Below are positions 51,483-58,527 of a stretch of DNA of 58,527 nt, one piece after another. The DNA lies in contig CAKTEE010000014.1 of the NCBI GenBank assembly GCA_934546985.1, positions 1 through 58,527 on the forward strand, in the 5' to 3' direction. The notes beneath the pieces were generated by a model. It was not told the origin of the DNA. It did not search any database and saw only the letters and a program-made list of their open reading frames with translations. A program made the position numbers and the translations under genes. The stretch is from an uncultured Eubacteriales bacterium (GTDB taxonomy: Bacteria; Bacillota; Clostridia; Oscillospirales; Acutalibacteraceae). Numbering within the stretch: position 1 is the first letter of the stretch; every line of letters begins with the position of its first letter.

Positions 51483-52175
51483 ATGCCCAAAACAGATATA
51501 GATATTAGCAAATCCAAAGCTATAAATCAAATAAAAGACATACAGACAACTGCGGGGGATGATGATTCCCGTACGGCTTATTCTTTTTTTAAACGCATAT
51601 TTGACATTATATTTTCAGCAATCGGGCTGATAGTATTATCTCCCTTGATGTTGATTGTGGCTATTATCATCAAAATGGATTCTCCCGGCCCTGTTTTATT
51701 TAAACAAAACAGGGTTGGAAAAGGCGGAACCATTTTTATGATGTATAAATTCCGCTCCATGTGTACAGACGCTGAAATTCAGCTGGATAAACTGAAAAAA
51801 CATAATCAGAAAGACGGTCCGGTATTTAAGATATTTAATGACCCCCGCGTCACCCGTTTCGGCCGCATTATTCGGCGGACCAGTATTGACGAACTGCCTC
51901 AGTTGGTTAACATTCTGAAAGGCGATATGTCTTTTGTCGGTCCTCGTCCTCCAATCCCCTATGAAGTATCGCAATATAATGATTATCAGCTCCAACGTAT
52001 TACTGTAAAACCGGGGCTTACTTGTTATTGGCAAATTGGCGGGCGCAGCAATTTAAGCTTTGATGATTGGATTGAACTTGATATAAAATACATTCATGAA
52101 CGTAGTTTTTGGACTGATTTGAAAATCCTGCTCCGAACTCTTCCCGCCGTATTGCGACGAGATGGCGCATACTAA
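51483..52175 (+). CDS. Polyprenyl-phosphate hexose-1-phosphate transferase (WcaJ/EpsL type)
   Basis: Starts polysaccharide repeat synthesis by moving sugar-1-phosphate from UDP-sugar to undecaprenyl phosphate. 230 residues: one N-terminal re-entrant/membrane helix (about 40-62), then the catalytic region with SPGPVLFKQNRVGKGG, MYKFRSM, ARVTRFGRIIRRTSIDELPQ-type signature (here DPRVTRFGRIIRRTSIDEL), MSFVGPRP and KPGLTCYWQIGGRS. The short form lacks the four-helix N-domain of WbaP. It is the first gene of the operon, with GGATGG before the ATG. Confidence 0.92.
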   Translation: MPKTDIDISKSKAINQIKDIQTTAGDDDSRTAYSFFKRIFDIIFSAIGLIVLSPLMLIVAIIIKMDSPGPVLFKQNRVGKGGTIFMMYKFRSMCTDAEIQLDKLKKHNQKDGPVFKIFNDPRVTRFGRIIRRTSIDELPQLVNILKGDMSFVGPRPPIPYEVSQYNDYQLQRITVKPGLTCYWQIGGRSNLSFDDWIELDIKYIHERSFWTDLKILLRTLPAVLRRDGAY

Positions 52176-52235
52176 AATTATGCGGGCTTTCGGCTAATAT
52201 AACCGGAAATATAAAATTGGAGCAAGGAGGACCTC

Positions 52236-53657
52236 ATGAACAAAATTATCGACATATTTGGGCGGCGGTGGCCTTATCTGGTTACTGGTCTTCTCTGTAT
52301 TATCTCCGCTTTTGCAATTTACAAAGGAAGTGGAGAATATATTATTTTAGCACTGCTGGGAATTCCTTCCCTTATTTTTTTGATGAAAAACCCTGCAGCA
52401 GTTATTATCACACAAATTGGCTATTGTGCCGTTATCCCTTTTTTCACAGAAAATTTGGGGTTCAGTACAGCCCTCTACTTTACGGATATATTAACGTTCC
52501 TTTTGCTGATTCATATTATTATCAATTTTCCGGCAATGGGATATAAACTGCGCGTTATGACTATTCCCGCCGTTTTTCTTTTTTTAATTCTGGCAGTAAA
52601 TATTGTTTCTTCCGTTTATAACCGAATTGATTTAATTAATTTTATATGGGGATTACGTATTAACCTGCGCTTTCCAATCTTTTTGATTGGATGTATTATG
52701 TTTATGAATAATCGTGTTTTTGACATCCTTTGGAAATTACTGCTCATTTTAATGGGTCTTCAAGTGGTTTTTGTTTCCGTTCAGTTTTTTATTCTGGGTT
52801 ATGCACAAGACGCGGTTGGCGGAACTTTTGGTATCTATAGCAGCGGCTATATTGTCCAATTTTTTGCGTTGGTTCTTTTGATTGCGTATCTCAGGTATAC
52901 GGAAGGAAAATGTTCCTCACTCATTTTGGGGCTCGTATTAATCACAGGGCTTTACGTTGGAATTCTGAATGAAGGCAAAGCGATTTTTATTTTTGACATT
53001 GTAATTTTTATCGTTATTTTCTTTCAAAACGGTATATCTGTAAAAAAAATATTCTGGCTTTTTTTGCTTATCCCGGTGTTTATGTTCGCCAGTTATATTC
53101 TGGGTTTAATTTATCCAAATTTCGCCGACTTTTTAAATTGGGAAACGATCAGCCAATATTTAACAGCCGATTCCTATGGAGCAATGCCAATTAACCGCTT
53201 AAACGGCCCTGAATATTTCAGTGCGTTTTTTGATCCTGTACAGGACTTGATCGGTATCGGGCTTGGCAATGCGGCCGCATCAAGTTATCCTGTTCTTCAA
53301 GGAGATTTCTATCAGGCGTTTTATTGGACCGGTTTCGACTGGTTCCATATTTCCTATGTCTACGCGGAGAGCGGTTATCTCGGTTTATATTTAAACATTG
53401 GTTTCTTTTTAAGCTTCTTACTTGTTGCCTATCAGCTGAGAAATAAAATTTCATCCAACTATACTGCTTTTCTCATTGGAATGGTACTTTCCTGTATACT
53501 AACCATTTGCTATAACAAATCTTTAATAACAGAACATGTTGGTTTCTTTTACTACATTCTGCTGGGACTGCCGCTTGCTATGGCCATTAATGAATCGCAT
53601 GATTATAATTATTATCCGTCCCGCAAAGCAAACCATTCCCCGCTCACCAGTCAATAA
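52236..53657 (+). CDS. O-antigen polymerase/ligase-like membrane protein
   Basis: 473 residues with about 11 predicted membrane helices and an extracytoplasmic loop (about 315-375: PEYFSAFFDPVQD, IGIGLGNAAASSYPVL). Its layout and place between an initiating transferase and a glycosyltransferase suggest a Wzy/WaaL-type polymerase or ligase that builds the polymer outside. AAGGAGG lies 5 nt before the ATG. The family is highly divergent, so assignment rests on topology and context. Confidence 0.72.
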   Translation: MNKIIDIFGRRWPYLVTGLLCIISAFAIYKGSGEYIILALLGIPSLIFLMKNPAAVIITQIGYCAVIPFFTENLGFSTALYFTDILTFLLLIHIIINFPAMGYKLRVMTIPAVFLFLILAVNIVSSVYNRIDLINFIWGLRINLRFPIFLIGCIMFMNNRVFDILWKLLLILMGLQVVFVSVQFFILGYAQDAVGGTFGIYSSGYIVQFFALVLLIAYLRYTEGKCSSLILGLVLITGLYVGILNEGKAIFIFDIVIFIVIFFQNGISVKKIFWLFLLIPVFMFASYILGLIYPNFADFLNWETISQYLTADSYGAMPINRLNGPEYFSAFFDPVQDLIGIGLGNAAASSYPVLQGDFYQAFYWTGFDWFHISYVYAESGYLGLYLNIGFFLSFLLVAYQLRNKISSNYTAFLIGMVLSCILTICYNKSLITEHVGFFYYILLGLPLAMAINESHDYNYYPSRKANHSPLTSQ

Positions 53658-53679
53658 AGATCAAAAAGGTGGAAAAAAG

Positions 53680-54741
53680 ATGCCCGTTGTCAGTATCGTA
53701 GTCCCTGTTTACAATGTTGAAAAATATTTAAACCGCTGTGTGGCATCGTTAAGGAAACAAACCCTGAAGGATATTGAAATTATTCTGGTGGATGACGGTT
53801 CTACCGATAACAGCGGCAAGCTTGCAGATTTCTGCGCGGCACAGGATAGTCGTATTCGAGTAATCCATAAAGAAAACGGCGGTCTTGCTTCTGCACGCAA
53901 TGCCGGCATTGATGCCGCACAAGGAGAATATATTGCTTTTATTGACTCAGATGATTGGGTCGATGTTACTATGTTCGAAAATCTGGTACGGTATGCGCAA
54001 AAAGATCAAAGTGACATTGTTTCCTGTGGGTATCAGTATCTTCTTAACGGTAAAGTTTACAAAGTTGCTGTTCCTGTTCAGCCGGAAGGTCGCTATACAG
54101 GACAGCAGATTTTTGATTTATTTCTTTTACCGTTAATCGGGTTGAATCATTTATACTCCGAAGAAAAAGGGGCAGAAGATTTTAATGCTACAAGCATTCT
54201 GTACCGTCTTGAACTAATAAAAAAACATCAGCTTTATTTCCAATCAGAACGCCTTGTTATCAATGAAGATTATCTGTTTAACCTTCATTTATTGTTTCAT
54301 GTGCAAACGTTAACCATTACACATGAAACACCGTATTATTATGAATCACATAATAATTCTCTTTCCCGTTCTTATTATCAGGATTTATGGAAAAAGCGCA
54401 AGACAGTTCTTCATAATACAGAAGAATTTTTGAAAGAAAAAGGAATCCTGGGGTTTTGCCGCCAGCGATTGAATAACAGTTATATTAACGGTGCAATTGA
54501 AGCTATTTCAAATGAATGTGCTCCCAATCATAAAAGCACTGTTTTTTCAACACTGAAAAATATCAGGTCTATTATCAAAGATCCTATCTTACAGCCTCTC
54601 ATTAAAAACTGCCCTACTGAAAAAATGTCTAAAAAAGGAAAGCTTATACTTTTTTTCTTAAAACATCATATGGCTCTGGCACTTTATGCGGGATATGCTT
54701 CTATGCGAAAATACGAATACTCTACTAACAAAAATCAATAA
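53680..54741 (+). CDS. Family 2 glycosyltransferase
   Basis: 353 residues from the ATG at 53680 (AAGGTGG upstream). The GT-A domain (1-215) has VSIVVPVYNVEKYLNRCV, LVDDGSTDNS, NGGLASARNAGID and the DxD motif FIDSDDWVD. The C-terminal 130 residues are helical and basic with no clear membrane span. It closes the sugar transferase-polymerase-GT2 operon and probably adds a sugar to the lipid-linked repeat. Donor and linkage are unknown. Confidence 0.88.
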   Translation: MPVVSIVVPVYNVEKYLNRCVASLRKQTLKDIEIILVDDGSTDNSGKLADFCAAQDSRIRVIHKENGGLASARNAGIDAAQGEYIAFIDSDDWVDVTMFENLVRYAQKDQSDIVSCGYQYLLNGKVYKVAVPVQPEGRYTGQQIFDLFLLPLIGLNHLYSEEKGAEDFNATSILYRLELIKKHQLYFQSERLVINEDYLFNLHLLFHVQTLTITHETPYYYESHNNSLSRSYYQDLWKKRKTVLHNTEEFLKEKGILGFCRQRLNNSYINGAIEAISNECAPNHKSTVFSTLKNIRSIIKDPILQPLIKNCPTEKMSKKGKLILFFLKHHMALALYAGYASMRKYEYSTNKNQ

Positions 54742-54891
54742 TAAAAATGTCCTTTTGTTTTTTTATTGTTTATAATATAACTCTACCATTATTTGATATT
54801 GCGTTAGTTTTCCTTGTATTCAATGAGATTATATGATGAATTATAATTATAAGCAGCGGCGAGTTAAATCACCGCTGCTTTCAATTATCTT

Positions 54892-55416
54892 TTAATCATC
54901 TAAATATTCAAATCCTATTTCAACGTAATTTTTATAATTCTCTGCATCAATTATTTTAATTCTCGTTACACCTTCACGTTCTGGTTTCTCTTCCCATATA
55001 TAATGGAAGGAGATTTCAATAACATATTCAAAACCAGTATCTGTTATAACATTTCGAAACTCAGGATAACAATGAAAATATGTCGTTTTTCCATAATGAG
55101 TCGTTGCACCTCCACCCCCTTTACCTGCATATTCATACGAGACGATCTTACCACTAATAAATTTAAATGCAGAATCAAACTGAGAATAAATTTCCTGCTC
55201 ATGGTTATTTATCTGATCAGATGAATAAAGCGTAAGTAATTCTGTTTTATTCTCGTTAACAATACACTGCATAACTTGCTGTGCTATCGTTTTGATTTCT
55301 TGCTCTTGACTAACAAAATTATTAAATCTATTAGCAATACTACAACCACATAATGTTTCCACGACAAAAATAATGCAAATTAATATACTTGCTCTTTTTC
55401 TTACCACATTATCCAC
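54892..55416 (-). CDS. DUF5104-like lipoprotein, copy 1 (N-type 1, C-type A)
   Basis: 174 residues from a GTG. Signal with lipobox LCGC (Cys about 25) after RKRASILICIIFVVET, so lipid-anchored outside the membrane. The body has CIVNENKTELLTLYSSD, FDSAFKFISGKIVSYEYAG, a Gly-rich KGGGGATTHYG and NVITDTGFEYVIEISF. This matches the DUF5104 pattern of short clostridial lipoproteins. GAGGGAGAT, inside the DUF4474 tail remnant, is its ribosome site. Function unknown. Confidence 0.75.
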   Translation of the reverse strand: MDNVVRKRASILICIIFVVETLCGCSIANRFNNFVSQEQEIKTIAQQVMQCIVNENKTELLTLYSSDQINNHEQEIYSQFDSAFKFISGKIVSYEYAGKGGGGATTHYGKTTYFHCYPEFRNVITDTGFEYVIEISFHYIWEEKPEREGVTRIKIIDAENYKNYVEIGFEYLDD

Positions 55417-55501
55417 AACAACGTATCTCCCTCATCACCAAAGCTGTTTTTAAGTAAGAGCAGCGGCGATTTACCTCGCCGCTGCTTTTCTTTATTTCTT
55501 T

Positions 55502-56032
55502 TTAATCATAGTTTGAATAGAAAAATCCTATTTCCACATGGCTCTTGGAGTTTTCCATATCCATAATTCTAATCTTGGATATGCCTTCACGTTGCGGCTT
55601 TTCTTTCCATGTATAATAATAAGTTATCCAAATTTCATACTTCAAGCCAGCATCTGTTATTACATTACAAAGTTTAGCATCACAATCAAAACGTTCAACT
55701 GTTCCATAGTTTACGTTTTCATGTTCATTATAAATACCTGCATACTCATAAGAAACAATTTTACCGTTAATAAATTCAAATGCACGATCAAGTTCAAGCT
55801 CAATTTGTTGAGCGTGATTTCTTTGTATATCAGATGAAAAAAAAGTAAGTAATTTTTCTTTATTTTCATCAACAATACATTGCATAATTTGTTGTGCCAT
55901 TGTTTCGATTTCTTTTTTTCGATTAATTCCATTAGTAATACTGTCAACTACTCTGCAACTACACAATATTGTTGTCGCAACAAGAATCATACAAATCAAT
56001 ACGCCCGCTCTTTTTCTTACCACATTATCCAT
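55502..56032 (-). CDS. DUF5104-like lipoprotein, copy 2 (N-type 2, C-type B)
   Basis: 176 residues from an ATG, lipobox LCSC after RKRAGVLICMILVATTI. N-half type 2 (QIMQCIVDENKEKLLTFFSSD); C-half type B (IQRNHAQQIELELDRAFEF, GIYNEHENVNYG, NVITDAGLKYEIWI). In the C-half it is much closer to copy 4 than to copies 1 or 5. Same hairpin and ribosome-site context as its neighbours. Confidence 0.75.
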   Translation of the reverse strand: MDNVVRKRAGVLICMILVATTILCSCRVVDSITNGINRKKEIETMAQQIMQCIVDENKEKLLTFFSSDIQRNHAQQIELELDRAFEFINGKIVSYEYAGIYNEHENVNYGTVERFDCDAKLCNVITDAGLKYEIWITYYYTWKEKPQREGISKIRIMDMENSKSHVEIGFFYSNYD

Positions 56033-56114
56033 AGTGTATCTCCCTCATCACCAAAGCTGTTTTTAAGTAAGCGCAGCCGCGAGTTAAATCGCCGCTGCTT
56101 TCATCATCTCTTTT

Positions 56115-56624
56115 TTACCTATCTTCAGGACTTACTTTATAATAATCTCCAACAATACATTCGGTTCCGTCACTGCATTTTATAATTAGTTCAGAGATTC
56201 CCTCACGGTTTCTATCTTTTGCATATGCAAGGTAAGAATAAAACTCTATTTCATATATTTTATCAGTACTTGTTACAATATTAGAAATAACTGGCGAAAT
56301 GAAAAAAACTTTATATTTTCCATAATTTACAGATTCATCACTGCTTATAGAAGGAAAATCATGAGAAATTACAGTACCTCCAAAAAACTCCATTGCCCTC
56401 TGTATTTGCTCGTCAAAGTCTTCTGATGATGAAATAATTTTGCAAAACATACTTTTTAAATCTTCAATATTATCTGTACTTAAACAATCAAGAAGTTGTT
56501 CACACTCTCTTTTATCTGCGCCGATATATTTTACTGTTTCAAAGCTACATCCATACAATATTGTTGTTATCACAAAAAGAATACAGATAATGAACCCTAT
56601 TTTTTGTCTTACCACATTACCCAC
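56115..56624 (-). CDS. DUF5104-like lipoprotein, copy 3 (diverged)
   Basis: 169 residues from a GTG overlapping the stop of the DUF4474 remnant upstream by 16 nt. Signal MGNVVRQKIGFIICILFVI with lipobox LYGC. The core FDEQIQRAMEFFGGTVISHD and VNYGKYKVFF, NIVTSTDKIYEIEFYSYLA keep the family fold, but it is the most divergent copy and lacks the Gly-rich block. Confidence 0.72.
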   Translation of the reverse strand: MGNVVRQKIGFIICILFVITTILYGCSFETVKYIGADKRECEQLLDCLSTDNIEDLKSMFCKIISSSEDFDEQIQRAMEFFGGTVISHDFPSISSDESVNYGKYKVFFISPVISNIVTSTDKIYEIEFYSYLAYAKDRNREGISELIIKCSDGTECIVGDYYKVSPEDR

Positions 56625-57037
56625 AACATATCACCTTCATCATCGAAAATCAATCTATTTTTATACTTAGGATGATTTTCAAATTTCACTCTCAAAGCAC
56701 TATACATCGCTTTCTCACGTTCACTGCCCGAGAAATCCACACTTCCCACCATAAGCAGCTGATCTTCGGTTATATCGAAATTCCACGGCGGGACAAAAGT
56801 GGTTATCCACCATTGTTCGTCAGTTGGCTGCCAGTTACAATAGTCGCTGTATCCAGAATCAGTCTTTCTATACAAGCTTAACGTCATGGGGAATACCTCT
56901 GTTACCCACCACTGTTCAATTCCCAAATCAGCCAAGTTGTTATCTTTCGTACAAAAACCGATTTCCGCACCCGAACCAACGTTCATGTAGTTTCCTTTCC
57001 ATGCCCAAACTACATGTGATTGCTCGTCCTGAAAAAA
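56609..57037 (-). pseudogene. 3' remnant of a DUF4474-like gene
   Basis: Open from after an in-frame TAA at 57038-57040 to a TAA inside the next gene's start. It reads FFQDEQSHVVWAWKGNYMN, GSGAEIGFC, MTLSLYRKTDSGY, EQWWITTFVPPW, LLMVGSVDFSGSER and ends DEGDMLWVMW. WKGxYxNxGSGAEIG and QWWITxFxP are hallmarks of DUF4474, and roughly 100 residues of N-terminal domain are missing. An ATG at 56986 could start a 125-residue product, but it falls inside the domain. Confidence 0.75.
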
Positions 57038-57105
57038 TTAAATTTTTTAAGCAAATAGTACAACAAGTGGTAAATTACCTCATCACTACCTTTGGCTACT
57101 TCTCT

Positions 57106-57633
57106 TTACTCATCATACCCATAGAAAAATCCTATTTCAACGTAACTATTATGATTTTCTGCATCTATTATTCTAATTTCTGATATTCCTTCTCGTTCCG
57201 GTTTTGTTTCCCATGTACGAGTATAAACAAATTTAATTTCATACTTAACACCACTGTCAGTTATTACATTACAAATTTTAGGATTACAATCGTAAAACTT
57301 AACTTTTCCATAATGTACTTTTTCTGACTCACCGTATATACCCGCATAATCATAGGAAATAATTTTTCCATTAATAAATTCAAATGCACGATCAAGTTCA
57401 AAAGTGATTTGTTGAGCATAATTATTTTGTATATCAGTTGAAAAGAGATGAAGTAATTCTGTTTTATTCTTGTTAACAATACACTGCATAACTTGCTGTG
57501 CTATCGTTTTGATTTCTTGCTCTTGACTAACAAAATCATTAAAATTACTAACAATACTGCAACTACATAATGTTATCATCAAAATAATAATACAAATTAA
57601 TATACTTGCTCTTTTTCTTACCACATTATCCAC
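57106..57633 (-). CDS. DUF5104-like lipoprotein, copy 4 (N-type 1, C-type B)
   Basis: 175 residues from a GTG. Lipobox LCSC after RKRASILICIIILMIT. Its N-half (VSQEQEIKTIAQQVMQCIV, NKTELLHLFSTD) matches copy 1, while its C-half (QNNYAQQITFELDRAFEF, GIYGESEKVHYGKV, NVITDSGVKYEIKF) matches copy 2. It is therefore a recombinant-looking mosaic. Confidence 0.75.
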   Translation of the reverse strand: MDNVVRKRASILICIIILMITLCSCSIVSNFNDFVSQEQEIKTIAQQVMQCIVNKNKTELLHLFSTDIQNNYAQQITFELDRAFEFINGKIISYDYAGIYGESEKVHYGKVKFYDCNPKICNVITDSGVKYEIKFVYTRTWETKPEREGISEIRIIDAENHNSYVEIGFFYGYDE

Positions 57634-57712
57634 AACGTATCTCCCTCATCACCAAAGCTGTTTTTAAGTAAGCGCAGCGGCGAGTTAACTCGCCGCTATT
57701 TTCATCATCTTG

Positions 57713-58240
57713 TTACTCATAATCTGAATAAAAAAATCCTATTTCAATATAATTTTTATGGTCTTCTGCATCTATTATTTTTATTCTTGCCACTCCCTCA
57801 CGTTCTGGTTTTTCTTGCCAAGTATGAAAAAAAGAAATTCTAATTTCATACTTAAAACCAGTATCAGTTATTACATTACGAAATGTAGGAAGACAATGAA
57901 GATACGTCGTTTTTCCATAATGAGTCGTTGCACCTCCGCCACCTTTACCCGCATACTCATATGAAACTATTTTACCATTAATAAATTCAAAAGCGCTGTC
58001 AATTTTAGGATAAATTTCTTCTGCGTGACTATTCAATGCATCAAATGAAAAAAAAGTAAGTAATTTTTCCTTATTTTCATCAACAATACATTGCATAACT
58101 TGTTGCGCTGTAGTTTTAATTTCTTTTTCTCTATTAACAAAATCATTAAAATTACTAACAATACTGCAACTACATAATGTTATCATCAAAATAATAATGC
58201 AAATTAATACGCCCGCTCTTTTTCTTACCACATTATCCAT
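57713..58240 (-). CDS. DUF5104-like lipoprotein, copy 5 (N-type 2, C-type A)
   Basis: 175 residues from an ATG inside the 3' end of the DUF4474-like gene upstream (16-nt overlap). RKRAG signal start as in copy 2, then CIIILMITLCSCSIVSNFND exactly as in copy 4. The N-half CIVDENKEKLLTFFSFD is type 2; the C-half SYEYAGKGGGGATTHYG and NVITDTGFKYEIRISF is type A, matching copy 1. Confidence 0.75.
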   Translation of the reverse strand: MDNVVRKRAGVLICIIILMITLCSCSIVSNFNDFVNREKEIKTTAQQVMQCIVDENKEKLLTFFSFDALNSHAEEIYPKIDSAFEFINGKIVSYEYAGKGGGGATTHYGKTTYLHCLPTFRNVITDTGFKYEIRISFFHTWQEKPEREGVARIKIIDAEDHKNYIEIGFFYSDYE

Positions 58241-58527
58241 AGTGTATCTCCCTCATCATCGAAAATTAAACGTTTACTATATTCTCTTGCTGAATCACTT
58301 TCTTTCAAAGCACTATACATCGTTTTCTCTCGTTCACTGCCCGAGAAATCCACACTTCCCACCATAAGCAGCTGATCTTTGGTTATATCGGAATCCCACG
58401 GCGGGGCAGAAGTGGTTATCCGCCACTGTTCGTCTGCCGGCTGCCAGTTACAATAGTTGCTGTATCCAGAATCAGTCTTTCTATACAAGCTTAACGTTAT
58501 GGGGAATACGTCTGTTACCCACCACAG
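58225..58527 (-). CDS. DUF4474-like protein, partial at window edge
   Basis: Reading frame open to the window's right edge, ending DEGDTLWIMW. The visible 100 residues (WWVTDVFPITLSLYRKTD, GYSNYCNWQPADEQW, LLMVGSVDFSGSEREK) are closely similar to the remnant at 56609-57037, with substitutions such as RITTSAPPW for WITTFVPPW. Whether the 5' part is intact lies outside the window. Its stop overlaps the next lipoprotein start, so the pair is translationally coupled; this may be the parental unit of the array. Confidence 0.7.
   Translation of the reverse strand: MWWVTDVFPITLSLYRKTDSGYSNYCNWQPADEQWRITTSAPPWDSDITKDQLLMVGSVDFSGSEREKTMYSALKESDSAREYSKRLIFDDEGDTLWIMW

Larger units (their letters stand above)
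54851..58527 (-). repeat. Tandem array of DUF5104-like lipoprotein genes with DUF4474 remnants and repeated hairpins
   Basis: Repeat units of about 590-616 nt (two longer where DUF4474 sequence is kept). Each contains a lipoprotein gene, a downstream hairpin with GCAGCGGCG/CGCCGCTGC-type arms (54851-54880, 55459-55486, 56073-56098, 57676-57697), and a conserved stretch of about 30 nt (AAAACAGCTTTGGTGATGAG and following). The last part of that stretch is the 3' tail of a DUF4474-like gene and holds the ribosome site of the next lipoprotein gene. The array continues past the right edge. Confidence 0.85.

Noticed and set aside
1..58527. CRISPR arrays, tRNA or rRNA genes, intact insertion sequences
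   Set aside because: None seen on either strand; the only tandem repeats are the protein-coding lipoprotein units near the right edge.

Overview
The window looks like chromosome of an anaerobic, low-to-mid GC Firmicute of class Clostridia, most likely an Oscillospirales/Ruminococcaceae-type gut or fermenter bacterium. This is inferred from gene content and order: infC-rpmI-rplT with an L20-type leader, smc-ftsY next to rnc and a radical SAM gene, an FprA-type flavodiiron protein fused to flavin reductase and rubredoxin, a CD1247-like zinc-ribbon protein, and extracellular proteins carrying copper-amine-oxidase-like stalk domains. Many starts are TTG or GTG with strong Shine-Dalgarno sites, and infC uses ATT.

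Layout. (1) 0.2-27.3 kb, all minus strand: gdhA; a secreted hydrolase; a CD1247-like protein; a tight yqeG-aroQ-pepP run followed by efp; rpsU with its own promoter; and a long housekeeping run dprA-topA-trmFO-plsX-rnc-radical SAM-smc-ftsY-rdgB-yhbY-nadD/yqeK-rsfS-leuS, with an rRNA methyltransferase and infC-rpmI-rplT upstream. (2) 26.4-30.8 kb: a VanY-type peptidase (minus), then pyk, a ZIP metal transporter and an RsiV-like protein (plus). (3) 30.8-33.3 kb, an accessory island: a leftward chain of very small overlapping genes, including 28- and 59-codon ORFs and two paralogues, diverges from an XRE repressor across two palindromic operators. An HTH fragment and a hairpin-rich palindromic element follow. 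(4) 33.3-36.6 kb: fprA with an unexplained leader, and cobO behind a cobalamin riboswitch, terminator and sigma-A promoter. (5) 36.8-49.5 kb: a large secreted GH18 protein whose catalytic domain appears circularly permuted, a membrane protein plus dolichol-phosphate-mannose-synthase-like GT2, glyS (plus), a polytopic membrane protein, an unknown protein, ymfI (the EF-P-modifying reductase, partner of efp at 4 kb), a Crp/Fnr regulator and a YdcF-like protein. (6) 49.7-54.7 kb, plus strand: a K+/H+ antiporter, then an exopolysaccharide operon (initiating sugar-phosphate transferase, polymerase/ligase-like membrane protein, GT2) behind a sigma-A promoter. (7) 54.85-58.53 kb: a leftward tandem array of five paralogous lipoproteins (DUF5104-like) interleaved with 3' remnants of a DUF4474-like gene, running off the right edge.

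The strongest candidates for new biology are the mosaic lipoprotein/DUF4474 array, whose copies combine two N-terminal and two C-terminal sequence types in all four combinations; the permuted GH18 enzyme; and the small-gene operon with its divergent repressor. No tRNA, rRNA, CRISPR array or intact insertion sequence was recognised.
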